From the NCBI GenBank assembly GCA_002492525.1, contig DKZA01000046.1, positions 48,844-90,247 on the forward strand: a stretch of 41,404 nucleotides of DNA, given 5' to 3'. Below, piece after piece: positions 16,619-25,875 of this stretch (the stretch's first letter is position 1; the number at the start of each line of letters is the position of its first letter). A program made the position numbers and the translations under genes. Under the pieces are notes generated by a model. It searched no databases. It was not told where the DNA came from and saw nothing but the letters and a program-made list of their open reading frames with translations. This DNA is from Lachnospiraceae bacterium UBA7086. GTDB lineage: Bacteria; Bacillota; Clostridia; Lachnospirales; Lachnospiraceae.

Positions 16619-17886
16619 GTAATATTTATTTGGCGAATCTTATTTCTGTAGGGTTGTTTGGCATGATTTTATCCACAGCGTTTTGTGACATTCACTGGAC
16701 AAGACAGAAAGCGCTGATCATGGCGGGCAGCGCAGCAGTGATTTTTCTGTTTCAGGGAATCGTGTATTTCTGGATCAATCCGGACATTGTGGAATACCTA
16801 TATCCGGTTATTACACATTTTCCCCTGACTGTGATACTCTGTGTCCTCAGTAAGAAATGTCTTTGGCCGACCATATCGGTTCTGGTGGCGTATCTTTGCT
16901 GTCAGACCAGAAGATGGCTGGCATTGTTGATCGTAGCCGTATTTTCAGGGGATGCTACCATGCAGGATATAGCTGAGTTAGCGGTGACTCTGCCTATATT
17001 ACTGGTTATATTGCGGTTTGCTGCGCCGTCTGTACGGTCTTTTGCACGGTATTCCAAATCGGTACAATTTCAGTTTGGACTGGTTCCGGCACTGTACTAT
17101 GGGTTTGATTATCTCACCTGTGTCTATACCAATCTGCTGTCGAAGGGTGTTTTGGCGGCAGTGGAGTTTATGCCTTTTGTATGCAGTGTGGCATATATCG
17201 TATTTGTTGTTCATGCATCTTCGGAGGGGCGGATACGAGGTTATCTCGAACAGACGCAGGAGATTCTGAATATGCAGGTCGCTCAGGCGGTCCGCGAAAT
17301 TGAAGCTTTGCGGGAGAGTCAGCAGAAAACGAAAGAATATCGCCATGATTTGCGGCATCATATGCAGTATCTCTCCAATTGCATAGAAAACGGACAGTTG
17401 GAACGGGCGCAAAGGTACATCCATGAAATCTATTCGGAAATTGAAGCGGGACGGGTAACGGCTTTTTGTGAAAACGAAGCGGCAAACCTGATATTCTCCG
17501 CGTTTGCACAGCGGGCGAAAGAAGAGGATATTCCCATGCAGATCAAGACGGGGATTTCACAGAATATTTCAGTCTGCGAAAGCGATCTGTGTGTGATTCT
17601 GTCCAACGCTCTGGAAAATGCATTACATGCCTGTCAGGGCCAAAAAGAAAAAGGATTGCCAGGTTCCATCGAGGTTTCTGCTTATGAGGATCATGGAAAG
17701 TTCTTTTTACAGTTTATTAATTCCTGCGATGAAAATGATATAACTTTTTATCGGGGGCTTCCTGTTACGAATAAATCGGGACATGGAATTGGGGTGCGCA
17801 GTATTTGTGCCATTGTGGAGCGCTACAACGGCATTTATTCTTTTTCGGTGAAAGACGGCCGGTTTATTTTGCGCACTTCTTTTTGA
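16615..17886 (+). CDS. GHKL-type sensor histidine kinase (AgrC-like)
   Basis: 423 aa from the GTG at 16615 within GTGA. Residues ~5-205 contain six to seven membrane helices with no large loop, typical of AgrC-like peptide sensors. A helical linker follows (~210-240). The histidine motif YRHDLRHHMQYL has His244. The GHKL ATPase domain has LCVILSNALENALHAC and a late glycine motif, KSGHGIGVRSICAIVERYNG. It follows its regulator and precedes, by 24 nt, a diguanylate cyclase. The ligand is unknown, and no autoinducer-peptide gene was recognised nearby. Confidence 0.9.
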   Translation: MSNIYLANLISVGLFGMILSTAFCDIHWTRQKALIMAGSAAVIFLFQGIVYFWINPDIVEYLYPVITHFPLTVILCVLSKKCLWPTISVLVAYLCCQTRRWLALLIVAVFSGDATMQDIAELAVTLPILLVILRFAAPSVRSFARYSKSVQFQFGLVPALYYGFDYLTCVYTNLLSKGVLAAVEFMPFVCSVAYIVFVVHASSEGRIRGYLEQTQEILNMQVAQAVREIEALRESQQKTKEYRHDLRHHMQYLSNCIENGQLERAQRYIHEIYSEIEAGRVTAFCENEAANLIFSAFAQRAKEEDIPMQIKTGISQNISVCESDLCVILSNALENALHACQGQKEKGLPGSIEVSAYEDHGKFFLQFINSCDENDITFYRGLPVTNKSGHGIGVRSICAIVERYNGIYSFSVKDGRFILRTSF

Positions 17887-17910
17887 ACAAAACTTGAGAA
17901 ACTTGAGAGA

Positions 17911-19212
17911 ATGAAAATGAAAGCGAAAGTAAGAAGAAATAGTTTTTCTTGGGCTCTGCTCAAAATGAATATGCTGCCGGTCATACTTCTGACGCTGATT
18001 ATTACCACTTTTACTGCCGTCAGATTTGCCGAATCCATCAGTGTGGAAACCCAAAATGGTCTGGTGAATCTGTGTCAGACAGTGATCACCTTATATGATG
18101 CTGTGTATGAGGGTGACTACCATATCGCAGAAGAAGACGGTACCATCTTTCTGATGAAAGGGGAGCACCGGCTGAACGGTGACTGTACAATTATTGATAT
18201 CGTGAAAGAGAAGACAGGTGTTGATATTACGATTTTTAATCAGGATACCCGCGTGGTCACTACGATTCAAACCCATGATAATATTCGGGCAATTGGGACA
18301 AAGGCTAATGATGCGGTGGTTGAGGATGTGCTGAAAGGGGGACAGGCACACTTCTATACCAGTACAATGGTGGAAGGCGTTCGGTATTTTTCCTATTATG
18401 AGCCTCTTTATGCGTCTGATGGAACCTGTATCGGCATGATTTTTCTGGGGAAACCTTCTGCGGAAGTGGAAGGATTGATTTATGGTTCCCTGAACCCGAT
18501 TATTATATTCGGCGTTCTCACGATGTTGATAGTGTGTTTTGTGACAGTTCGTTTTTCCAATAAACTTGTCATTGCCATCCGTAAGATCGAACTCTTTGCG
18601 GCAGCCATAGCCAAAGGGGAGCTTCATACGGAATTTGATGAGGAGGTTCTGAACCGGAAGGATGAACTGGGAGATATGAGCCGTAATCTGATTAAGATGC
18701 AGAAGTCGCTCCAGAATCTGGTGGAGCAGGATATTCTCACCGGTCTGTATAATCGGAGAAGCGGGGAGAAACTGTTGAGGAGGACGAGCGAGAAATATCA
18801 GAAAGAAGGAGTACCTTTCTGTGTTGCCATCGGGGACATAGACCATTTTAAGAGAGTCAATGATACTTATGGACATGAATGTGGCGATGTAGCGCTTATG
18901 GAAATATCTGCGCGGATAAAAGAACATATGGAAGGCAAGGGATTTGTAGCCAGATGGGGCGGGGAGGAGTTATTGCTGGTATACGATAATATGCGGTTGG
19001 ATACGGCGGCTGCCTGTATGAAAGAGCTGATGGAGGAGATAGCCGGACAGCGTATCATATATGGGGACGAGGCCCTTACTATCACGATGACTTTCGGTCT
19101 TACAGAAGGAAATGCCGGAAAAATCGAGCATATTGTCCGCGACGCGGACGCGAAGCTGTATCAGGGTAAGAACAGCGGACGCAACAAAATCGTATATGAG
19201 ACAGTTTCATAA
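17911..19212 (+). CDS. Membrane diguanylate cyclase: Cache-like sensor, HAMP, GGDEF
   Basis: 433 aa from the ATG at 17911; an ATG at 17917 has better spacing to GAGAG and may be the true start. One helix (~17-37), then an extracellular single-Cache-type domain (~40-190; EGVRYFSYYEPLYASDGTCIGMIFLG), a second helix (~194-214), HAMP (~215-268) and a GGDEF domain (~270-433). The active-site loop is WGGEELLL (first Gly at ~350), with DIDHFKRVNDTYGHECGD for metal and substrate binding. The RxxD inhibitory site expected five residues before GGEE is absent, so product feedback is probably missing. It should make cyclic di-GMP in response to an external ligand. It is probably co-transcribed with the LytTR/GHKL pair. 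Two tandem copies of AACTTGAGA (17891-17908) precede the start. Confidence 0.9.
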   Translation: MKMKAKVRRNSFSWALLKMNMLPVILLTLIITTFTAVRFAESISVETQNGLVNLCQTVITLYDAVYEGDYHIAEEDGTIFLMKGEHRLNGDCTIIDIVKEKTGVDITIFNQDTRVVTTIQTHDNIRAIGTKANDAVVEDVLKGGQAHFYTSTMVEGVRYFSYYEPLYASDGTCIGMIFLGKPSAEVEGLIYGSLNPIIIFGVLTMLIVCFVTVRFSNKLVIAIRKIELFAAAIAKGELHTEFDEEVLNRKDELGDMSRNLIKMQKSLQNLVEQDILTGLYNRRSGEKLLRRTSEKYQKEGVPFCVAIGDIDHFKRVNDTYGHECGDVALMEISARIKEHMEGKGFVARWGGEELLLVYDNMRLDTAAACMKELMEEIAGQRIIYGDEALTITMTFGLTEGNAGKIEHIVRDADAKLYQGKNSGRNKIVYETVS

Positions 19213-19227
19213 AGATAAATAATTGTG

Positions 19228-19280
19228 ATACTCCTGCCTGATCCGGGATAGGGCTTTCTCGGAAGGTGGGAGTATTTTTT
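19228..19280 (+). terminator. Rho-independent terminator after the diguanylate cyclase
   Basis: ATACTCCTGCCT (19228-19239) pairs with AGGTGGGAGTAT (19264-19275) through a 12-bp stem with two G-U wobbles, followed by T6. It separates the signalling operon from the ABC transporter operon. Confidence 0.85.
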
Positions 19281-19515
19281 GTTTCTTTTTCCGTCTCTTT
19301 CCTAAAACGTATAAAATCAAAACAGAAATAATAAAAAATATAAAAAAATACACCTTTTTATAAATTTAGCACCTTTTTCCCTATAAGACGTAATGATACA
19401 ATGATGTCGTCAATCTGATTATATTAAAAATTTTTTATGTGATTTTGGAGGCTTATACAGGAAATATATAGGGAATATGGGCGTTTGGGCAAAGTGCACA
19501 GGAAAATATCGGATA

Positions 19516-19648
19516 TTGACAAAAAACAAGAAATTTATTACAATAAGTAAGTCAAATGCTTAAAAGTTCAGATGAACTTATTGTGCAGATTGACAAAAGG
19601 GTGGTAAAAACCCGAGATTTCATATTGTAAGTATGGCTAATAGCCATA
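19516..19648 (+). promoter_or_regulatory. Promoter and palindromes of the ABC transporter/GH3 operon
   Basis: TTGACA (19516-19521), a 17-bp spacer and TACAAT (19539-19544) give a near-consensus promoter with a start near 19551. Two dyads follow in the ~120-nt leader: AAGTTCA-GA-TGAACTT at 19564-19579 and TATGGCTA-A-TAGCCATA at 19632-19648, the latter just before the AAGGAGG site. Either could be an operator. The AT-rich stretch 19281-19515 shows nothing else definite. Confidence 0.7.
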
Positions 19649-19671
19649 ACTATAAAAAAGGAGGTAACAAA

Positions 19672-21585
19672 ATGAAAAAGGTTATTGCAATGCTGCTTGT
19701 TGCGACTATGACATTTAGTCTTGTAGCGTGCGGCAACAATGCCGGTACTTCTGATGGCGGGAACGCTCCTGCACAGGATGCTGGCGACACAACGGGGGGG
19801 GCCGAGGCTGAAACTCCCGCAACTGAGGAGCCTGCGGCTGAAGAGCCTGCTGCTTCCGGAACTGACGACGTAAATGTGCTGCCCAGGGAAGAGACACTGT
19901 ACTTCGCAGGACAACAGTGGGGCGCTGTCAATAGTTGGAACATAATGGGTACCAACCAGAATAACGCAATGGCGATCGCCGGCGGTCCTTCCGGATATCG
20001 TACGATTATGTTTGAGACACTGTACATGTACAACTTTATGAACGGTGAAATGACTGGTCTGTTGGCAAACGACGATTGGGCGTGGAACGATGATATGACC
20101 CAGGTGACTCTGACAATCAAAGATGCGGCTAAATGGTCCGATGGAACACCTGTTACCGCGGAAGATGTAAAGCGTACTTGGGATGTCAGCGTTGAGATTG
20201 CAAACGGCACCGGATCTACCTATGGCGCTTACGTTGACTCCATTGAAGCTGATGGTCAGAAAGTTACCATCAATGCGAAAGTGAATGATGCAGGACAGCC
20301 CGTGAACCCTCTGAAGGTTCAGGATTTCCTGACTGGTGTTCCCATTGCACAGGCTGCATGGATTGACACACTGAAAGAGCGTTGCGGCGGCGATGCTACG
20401 GCAATGCTGAACGATCCCGGTGAGGATGTGGTATGGTCCGGTCCTTACACCAAATATATTTCTGATGATCAGCGTGTAGTGTTTGTGCGTGACGATAACT
20501 ACTGGGGACAGGATGCTTCTATGTGGGGTTCTCTGCCGGTTCCGAAGTATATCGCACATGCAATGTATGCTGACAATGCAGCTGGTGAAGTTGCACTGAA
20601 AGCCGGTGAGGTTGATGTCTGCCAGCAGTTCATTGGTAATATCCAGGATCTGTGGCTGAATGATGGACTTCCGATTTCTACATATTATGAGGAAGCTCCT
20701 TACGGCGTATGTCTGACAATGCCTACCGCATGGTACAACATGAATATGCCTGTATTGGCAGAAAATCCTGCTCTGCGTAAAGCTATCGCAATGGCAGTTG
20801 ATTATGATCACATTATTTCTGCAGCTATGACGAACCAGTCTCCTACCTTCAAGGATGTTCCTCGTTCTCTGATGAACCCTACTGATGGTGAGCAGGCTCT
20901 GTACAATCAAAGCGAAGTTGCTGACCTGCAGTGGGAAGGCAATGACATTGAAGGCGCAAAAGCGCTGTTGGATGAGGCAGGTATCGTAGATAACGATGGC
21001 GACGGCTACCGCGAGTGGAATGGTGAGAAGATTTCCCTGAACGCTGTATGCCCGAACGGTTGGTCTGACTGGCAGGCATCCATGGTTGATGTGGCGGCAG
21101 CCGGCGAGAATATCGGTGTTGAGATTACCACACTTTATCCTGAGTATGATATTTATCAGACAGTATTTACAGATCCTAACCAGACTGAGTATGCAATCTT
21201 CATGTGGTCTCCTGAAGCTGCATCACCGTCCAATCCTTGGACTCGTGTAAATCAGTTCATGGGTATGGATTATGTGGGCGTTCAGAATAACTGGTCCGGT
21301 AACTGGGGTCAGTATAAGAACGAAGAAGCGGATAAGCTGATCAAGCAGATTCCGTTGACCACAGACCAGAATGAATTGAAAGATCTGTATACGCAGTTGA
21401 CAGAGATTTATCTGACAGAAGTTCCTAGCTTCTCACTGATGTATCGTCCTTCTCTCTTCCATGCGGTAAATGAGTCTGTATGGACCAATTTCCCTTCGGG
21501 AGATGACGGACGTAATATTCCTCCTGCTGACTGTACAGACGGTTATGGTATTGCCGCACTGTATGAGCTCGAGTTAGTACAGTAA
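19672..21585 (+). CDS. Family 5 extracellular solute-binding lipoprotein
   Basis: About 637 aa from the ATG at 19672 behind AAGGAGGTAACAAA. The lipoprotein signal ends in the lipobox LVAC, followed by a low-complexity Gly/Ala/Glu/Pro linker. The mature part shows SBP_bac_5 hallmarks: ETLYMYNFMNGEMTGLLAND, TLTIKDAAKWSDGTPVTAEDVKRTWD, and NPALRKAIAMAVDYDHI. An Asp-rich loop, DNDGDGYREW, resembles a calcium-binding site. The family takes up peptides, nickel or, in several anaerobes, oligosaccharides. With a GH3 glucosidase at the end of the operon, a beta-linked sugar or glycoside is a reasonable guess. The first gene of a five-gene transporter set. Confidence 0.93.
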   Translation: MKKVIAMLLVATMTFSLVACGNNAGTSDGGNAPAQDAGDTTGGAEAETPATEEPAAEEPAASGTDDVNVLPREETLYFAGQQWGAVNSWNIMGTNQNNAMAIAGGPSGYRTIMFETLYMYNFMNGEMTGLLANDDWAWNDDMTQVTLTIKDAAKWSDGTPVTAEDVKRTWDVSVEIANGTGSTYGAYVDSIEADGQKVTINAKVNDAGQPVNPLKVQDFLTGVPIAQAAWIDTLKERCGGDATAMLNDPGEDVVWSGPYTKYISDDQRVVFVRDDNYWGQDASMWGSLPVPKYIAHAMYADNAAGEVALKAGEVDVCQQFIGNIQDLWLNDGLPISTYYEEAPYGVCLTMPTAWYNMNMPVLAENPALRKAIAMAVDYDHIISAAMTNQSPTFKDVPRSLMNPTDGEQALYNQSEVADLQWEGNDIEGAKALLDEAGIVDNDGDGYREWNGEKISLNAVCPNGWSDWQASMVDVAAAGENIGVEITTLYPEYDIYQTVFTDPNQTEYAIFMWSPEAASPSNPWTRVNQFMGMDYVGVQNNWSGNWGQYKNEEADKLIKQIPLTTDQNELKDLYTQLTEIYLTEVPSFSLMYRPSLFHAVNESVWTNFPSGDDGRNIPPADCTDGYGIAALYELELVQ

Positions 21586-21613
21586 TTTAAAAGTAATTTA
21601 AAGTATGGTGGAA

Positions 21614-21642
21614 GGGGCCATGCTCCGGCGGAGCATGGCCCC
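21614..21642 (+). promoter_or_regulatory. Intercistronic hairpin between binding-protein and permease genes
   Basis: A perfect 13-bp GC-rich stem (GGGGCCATGCTCC at 21614-21626, GGAGCATGGCCCC at 21630-21642, loop GGC) with no following T-tract. Such a structure most likely protects the binding-protein mRNA 3' end or partly attenuates transcription, raising binding-protein levels above permease levels. Confidence 0.75.
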
Positions 21643-21673
21643 ATACATTTAATATATGGAAGGAGGAATACGT

Positions 21674-22678
21674 GTGAAAGGTTACCGCAAATATTTCGGG
21701 AAAAAAATTATCTGGTTTATCATCACTTTTTTTGCGGCTGTTATTTTGAATTTCGTTCTTCCACGGCTTATGCCGTCGGATCCTGTAGCAGCCATTACCG
21801 GTAAGCTGATGTCCGGTACCAGCGATGCTGCCGCGGTGCAGCAGGTTTATGAGCGTTATCAGGAGGAATTCGGAACCAACAAGCCCATGTATCAACAGTT
21901 CTTTATCTTTTGTAAGAACGCAATCCGGGGCAATTTTGGCCTGTCCTTCAGTCAGTATCCCCGCCCGGTCAGCGATATCATCGGCAGTGCCATCGGCTGG
22001 ACCATAGCGCTGCAGCTTCCGGCAATCTTAGTCGGGTGGCTGCTGGGAAATATCTTAGGCGCTCTTGCGGCTTATGTCCGCAAAGGATTTGATAAAGTAC
22101 TGCTTCCGGTATTTTTATTCTTAGGCAATATTCCTGCTTTCGGTATGGCGGTCATCCTGTTGGTGGTGTTTGGCGTCTACCTGAATATAGCGCCGACTGC
22201 AGGCGGTTATTCCTTTGACATGATTCCTCATTTAAGCTGGGATTTCATTAAATCCGTGATTTCCCATTATCAGCTGCCTTTCTGGTCTATCGTGTTGATT
22301 TCCATTGGCGGGCAGGCTGTTGGTATGCGTTCCATGTCGATTTATGAGTTGAACGCTGATTATGTGAAATATTCTCGTTTCCTTGGCATCAAAGACCGTA
22401 AGATCGTTGGTTATGTATTCCGTAATGCGATGCTGCCTCAGGTGACCGGTCTGGCTCTCAGTATAGGTACCATGATCGGCGGCGCTCTGGTGGCGGAGAT
22501 TATTTTCTCTTATCCGGGACTGGGCAGTACCATGTATGCGGCGGTGACCGCAGCAGATTATCCTCTGATTTCTGCGACCACACTGATCATTACGATCATG
22601 GTTCTGTTGGCTAACTTTGCGTTGGATATTGTTTACGGCTTTATTGATCCCAGAGTGAAAGCCGCACAAGTTGATTAG
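21674..22678 (+). CDS. ABC transporter permease, DppB/OppB type
   Basis: About 334 aa from the GTG at 21674, which follows GGAGG with 7-nt spacing; an ATG at 21656 lies upstream of that site and is unlikely. Six membrane helices in the DppB arrangement: an N-terminal helix (IIWFIITFFAAVILNFVLPRL), an extracytoplasmic loop with the RLMPSDP-like start, then five helices. The cytoplasmic EAA loop is visible as YSRFLGIKDRKIVGYVFRNAMLPQ. It ends in DIVYGFIDPRVK, typical of the family. Partner of the DppC-type permease 13 nt downstream. Confidence 0.94.
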   Translation: MKGYRKYFGKKIIWFIITFFAAVILNFVLPRLMPSDPVAAITGKLMSGTSDAAAVQQVYERYQEEFGTNKPMYQQFFIFCKNAIRGNFGLSFSQYPRPVSDIIGSAIGWTIALQLPAILVGWLLGNILGALAAYVRKGFDKVLLPVFLFLGNIPAFGMAVILLVVFGVYLNIAPTAGGYSFDMIPHLSWDFIKSVISHYQLPFWSIVLISIGGQAVGMRSMSIYELNADYVKYSRFLGIKDRKIVGYVFRNAMLPQVTGLALSIGTMIGGALVAEIIFSYPGLGSTMYAAVTAADYPLISATTLIITIMVLLANFALDIVYGFIDPRVKAAQVD

Positions 22679-22691
22679 GGAGGGATAGAAG

Positions 22692-23942
22692 ATGAAAAAT
22701 ACGTTACGTCAGGTTTTCCATTCTCCCAAATTTGTGGGAGGCTTTGTGATTTTTGCAGCGATATTGTTACTGATGATCTTCTATCCGTTGATCAATCCCG
22801 GCGATCCGTTGGAGATGATAGGTGTCAATACCTTTGCCAAACCGGGTACCTATGTCTCCCTGTATGACGCTACCAAGGCCAAATATGAGCCCATGCGTCT
22901 TGCCGATGCGGAGGATAAGCGCCTGGATGCTTACTTAAGCGCCGAAGACAGGGTAGCGATGGTAGAGTGGTTTGATCTTGCAGGGGTTGATACCTCCAAT
23001 TTGGACATAGAGGATACGGATGCCATGATGGATCTGTGGAACGCTAATTATGATCCGGATACCAAGATAAAAGGAATGACCAAGGCCAAGACGAATTATT
23101 TCAGACGTCTGAATAATTCCATAAAGGAGCTGCAGAGTGCAGACGTCATTGTGCTTGCCGACACCAATGCGGAGACCGGCGAGTTGGAAGAGACCGGTCA
23201 GGTGAATAAGAATGACTATGTGAATGTAAACAGTGTGGTAAATGTGAAAGTCCTGCCCTTGGGCACCGACAACTTCGGCCGGGATGTGCTGAAGGAACTG
23301 GTAAGTGCCATAGGCACCTCTATCTTGATCGGTTTGCTGGCAGGTACTGTGGCGACGCTGATCGGGCTTACCTTAGGGCTTCTGTCCGGGTATGTGGGCG
23401 GAGTCGTGGATGATATTATCATGTTTATCACCAATGTCTTTACGGTGATTCCCAGCTTCGTGCTGTTGATTCTGATTACTTACTCTATCAGCCAGGATCA
23501 GCGTGGTGCCGCTGTGGTGGGCGGCGTTATTGGATTGACCAGCTGGACATGGACCACCAGAAGTGTCCGTTCCCAGGTGATTTCCCTGCGTAACCGTGAC
23601 CACGTGAACTTAAGCAAACTTTCTGGTCACAGTTTACTGCGCATTGTTCTGACGGATATTCTGCCATACATAGCATCCTATGTGGTGATGGCTTTCATTC
23701 TGCAGGTTTCCTCAGGTATCTTAGCTGAGGCACAGCTCAGTATGCTGGGTCTTGGTCCCAAGATGACCGAAGTGCCTACGCTTGGTCTGATGATGAACTG
23801 GGCAATGCTTTACTCGGCGCATACCAATGGATCCTGGTGGGCATATTTCCCTGTTATTCTGACGATTGCGCTCATCTCGTTCTCTTTGAACCTGATGAAT
23901 ACAGGTCTGGATCAGGTATTTAACCCGACACTGAGAGATTAA
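22692..23942 (+). CDS. ABC transporter permease, DppC/OppC type with enlarged extracytoplasmic loop
   Basis: 416 aa, about 110-130 longer than usual DppC. The first helix (~16-35) is followed by about 140 hydrophilic residues (~45-190) before the conserved LGTDNFGRDVLKELVSAIGTSI. This stretch includes YDATKAKYEPMRLADAEDKRLD and a DTNAETGELEETGQ segment. The remaining ~220 residues hold five helices and an EAA-like loop (LSKLSGHSLLRIVLTDILPY). The insert would lie outside the cell between helices 1 and 2 and may contact the binding protein; that role is inferred. Confidence 0.92.
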   Translation: MKNTLRQVFHSPKFVGGFVIFAAILLLMIFYPLINPGDPLEMIGVNTFAKPGTYVSLYDATKAKYEPMRLADAEDKRLDAYLSAEDRVAMVEWFDLAGVDTSNLDIEDTDAMMDLWNANYDPDTKIKGMTKAKTNYFRRLNNSIKELQSADVIVLADTNAETGELEETGQVNKNDYVNVNSVVNVKVLPLGTDNFGRDVLKELVSAIGTSILIGLLAGTVATLIGLTLGLLSGYVGGVVDDIIMFITNVFTVIPSFVLLILITYSISQDQRGAAVVGGVIGLTSWTWTTRSVRSQVISLRNRDHVNLSKLSGHSLLRIVLTDILPYIASYVVMAFILQVSSGILAEAQLSMLGLGPKMTEVPTLGLMMNWAMLYSAHTNGSWWAYFPVILTIALISFSLNLMNTGLDQVFNPTLRD

Positions 23943-23952
23943 GGAGGTCATT

Positions 23953-24960
23953 ATGGGAAAAGTTATGTTGGAGGTCAGAAACCTCAAGACAAAATATATT
24001 ACCCGTTTTCATGAGGATGTGTATGCGGTGGACGGTGTATCCTTCTCCATTGAAGAGGGAAAGTCTCTTGGTATTGCCGGTGAGTCCGGCTGCGGCAAGT
24101 CAACGCTTGCGCTATCCATGATGGGCTATTACTTCCCGCCTTTGCATTACATGAGCGGTGACATTATCATAGACGGAACCAATATTTCGGGAATGAAGCC
24201 GGACGATGTCCGCAAGACAATCCTGGGCAGCGAGATCGCTTACATTCCCCAGGCGGCCATGAACGCATTAAATCCTACCCAGAAGATTATTCGCTTTATG
24301 GAGGATGTCATTCATGCTCATGAGCCTAAGAAGGATAAGAAGACAATCAGGGAAATGGCGGAGGCACGTTTTGCGGAGCTTGGTCTGCCCCCCGAAGTAC
24401 TGGATAAACATGCAGTGGAATTGTCCGGCGGTATGAAACAGAGAACGGTTATCGCCGTGTCCACTATCTTAAATCCTAAGGTGCTGATTGCCGACGAGCC
24501 GTCTTCGGCTCTGGACGTTACCAGCCAGAAGATGGTTATCAAGATGATGCGTGAGCTGATGGAGAAAGGTTATATCAAGTCTATGCTGTTTATCACACAT
24601 GAGCTGCCGCTTTTGTACAATGTGACGGATGATATCATGGTCATGTATGCGGGGCAGATTGTAGAGAGAGGAACGGCAAAGGAGATGGTCTTTGATCCCA
24701 TGCACCCGTACTCTCATGGCCTGATGAACTCTATTCTGGTTCCCGAGGAAGGAACCAGGGGCAATAAGCTGACGGCTATTCCCGGTACACCGCCCAACTT
24801 AAAGAAACCACCGGAGGGCTGCCGTTTCGCGGAGCGCTGCAAGTATGCTACCGCGGACTGTCGGTATACCAATATTCCTGAAAGAATTTTTGATGACAAC
24901 CGCATGTATCGCTGTCTGATGGGTGTGGATAAACTGAAGGAGGTGTATAGCCATGAGTGA
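23953..24960 (+). CDS. ABC transporter ATPase, DppD/OppD type
   Basis: 335 aa behind AAGGAGGTCATT. Walker A GESGCGKST, Q-loop IPQAAMNALNPTQ, signature LSGGMKQRTVIAVS, Walker B VLIADEPSSALD, switch His in FITHELPL. The C-terminal extension has the oligopeptide-transporter ATPase pattern GTPPNLKKPPEGCRFAERC with further cysteines (YATADC, YRC), a signature of the OppD/DppD C-terminal domain. The 3' end overlaps the start of the second ATPase by 8 nt (24953-24960). Confidence 0.95.
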   Translation: MGKVMLEVRNLKTKYITRFHEDVYAVDGVSFSIEEGKSLGIAGESGCGKSTLALSMMGYYFPPLHYMSGDIIIDGTNISGMKPDDVRKTILGSEIAYIPQAAMNALNPTQKIIRFMEDVIHAHEPKKDKKTIREMAEARFAELGLPPEVLDKHAVELSGGMKQRTVIAVSTILNPKVLIADEPSSALDVTSQKMVIKMMRELMEKGYIKSMLFITHELPLLYNVTDDIMVMYAGQIVERGTAKEMVFDPMHPYSHGLMNSILVPEEGTRGNKLTAIPGTPPNLKKPPEGCRFAERCKYATADCRYTNIPERIFDDNRMYRCLMGVDKLKEVYSHE

Positions 24961-25813
24961 AAAAGCGATGGAACACAAGGATTTCACAGATAAGCCGCTG
25001 TGTCTGTCAGGACGTGGCGTCACCAAGATTTTTGGTATGGGCGATAAAAAGACTGTGGCCGTGGATCACGTGGACTTTGATTTTCATGAAGGAGAGTTTG
25101 TATCCATAGTGGGTGAATCCGGCTCCGGAAAGACCACACTCTCCAAGATGCTGCTTGGTCTGTCAAACGCAACTGAGGGTGAGATTTTGTTCCAGGGAAA
25201 GCCCCGGGATATTTCGAGCGGTAAAAAGAAGAGAGAATATTGGAAGGGAATCCAGGCTATTTTCCAGGATCCGTTTTCTTCCTTTAATACATTCCATAAA
25301 ATAGATTCCGTGCTGCTTGACTGTATCAATATGCGCGGCGGCAAGAATCTTTCCAAGGAAGAGAAGACTGCCATGATGACGGAAGCATGCAGTTTCGTCA
25401 ATCTGAAGTTTGCAGAACTTACGAATAAGTATCCTTTTGAGCTTTCCGGCGGTCAGATGCAGCGTCTGATGATTGCCAGGATTTTCCTGATGAAGCCGAG
25501 GATTCTGTTGGCGGATGAGCCCACATCCATGGTGGATGCCTGCTCCAGGGCAACGATTCTGGATATGTTGCTGAACCTGCGGGATGAGATCGGCATGACG
25601 GTTATCTTCATCACGCACGATATCGGTCTGGCATACTACATTTCCGACACAGTGTATATTATGGAACACGGTAAGTTTGTGGAGTACGGCAAGGCTGACG
25701 AGGTAATTCTGGAGCCGAAGGCGGCATATACCAAACGATTGATCAGCGATGTTCCTAAGATTCATGAGGAGTGGGATCTGTCTACGGTAGATCTGCTGGA
25801 TGAGGCACAATAA
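24953..25813 (+). CDS. ABC transporter ATPase, DppF/OppF type
   Basis: 286 aa; the ATG at 24953 overlaps the upstream gene by 8 nt and AAGGAGG precedes it. Walker A GESGSGKTTL, Q-loop IFQDPFSSFNTF, signature LSGGQMQRLMIARIF, Walker B ILLADEPTSMVDA, switch His FITHDIGL. The D-loop reads SMVDA instead of SALDA. Unlike the neighbour it lacks the cysteine-bearing C-terminal extension and ends with an acidic tail (LSTVDLLDEAQ). It forms the heterodimeric ATPase with the DppD-type subunit on the inner face of the membrane. Confidence 0.95.
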   Translation: MSEKAMEHKDFTDKPLCLSGRGVTKIFGMGDKKTVAVDHVDFDFHEGEFVSIVGESGSGKTTLSKMLLGLSNATEGEILFQGKPRDISSGKKKREYWKGIQAIFQDPFSSFNTFHKIDSVLLDCINMRGGKNLSKEEKTAMMTEACSFVNLKFAELTNKYPFELSGGQMQRLMIARIFLMKPRILLADEPTSMVDACSRATILDMLLNLRDEIGMTVIFITHDIGLAYYISDTVYIMEHGKFVEYGKADEVILEPKAAYTKRLISDVPKIHEEWDLSTVDLLDEAQ

Positions 25814-25875
25814 TAGTATTTATAGTCTGTTTTACATTATTATGTTTCATATTATTTGAAAAAGGAGTGTGATTT

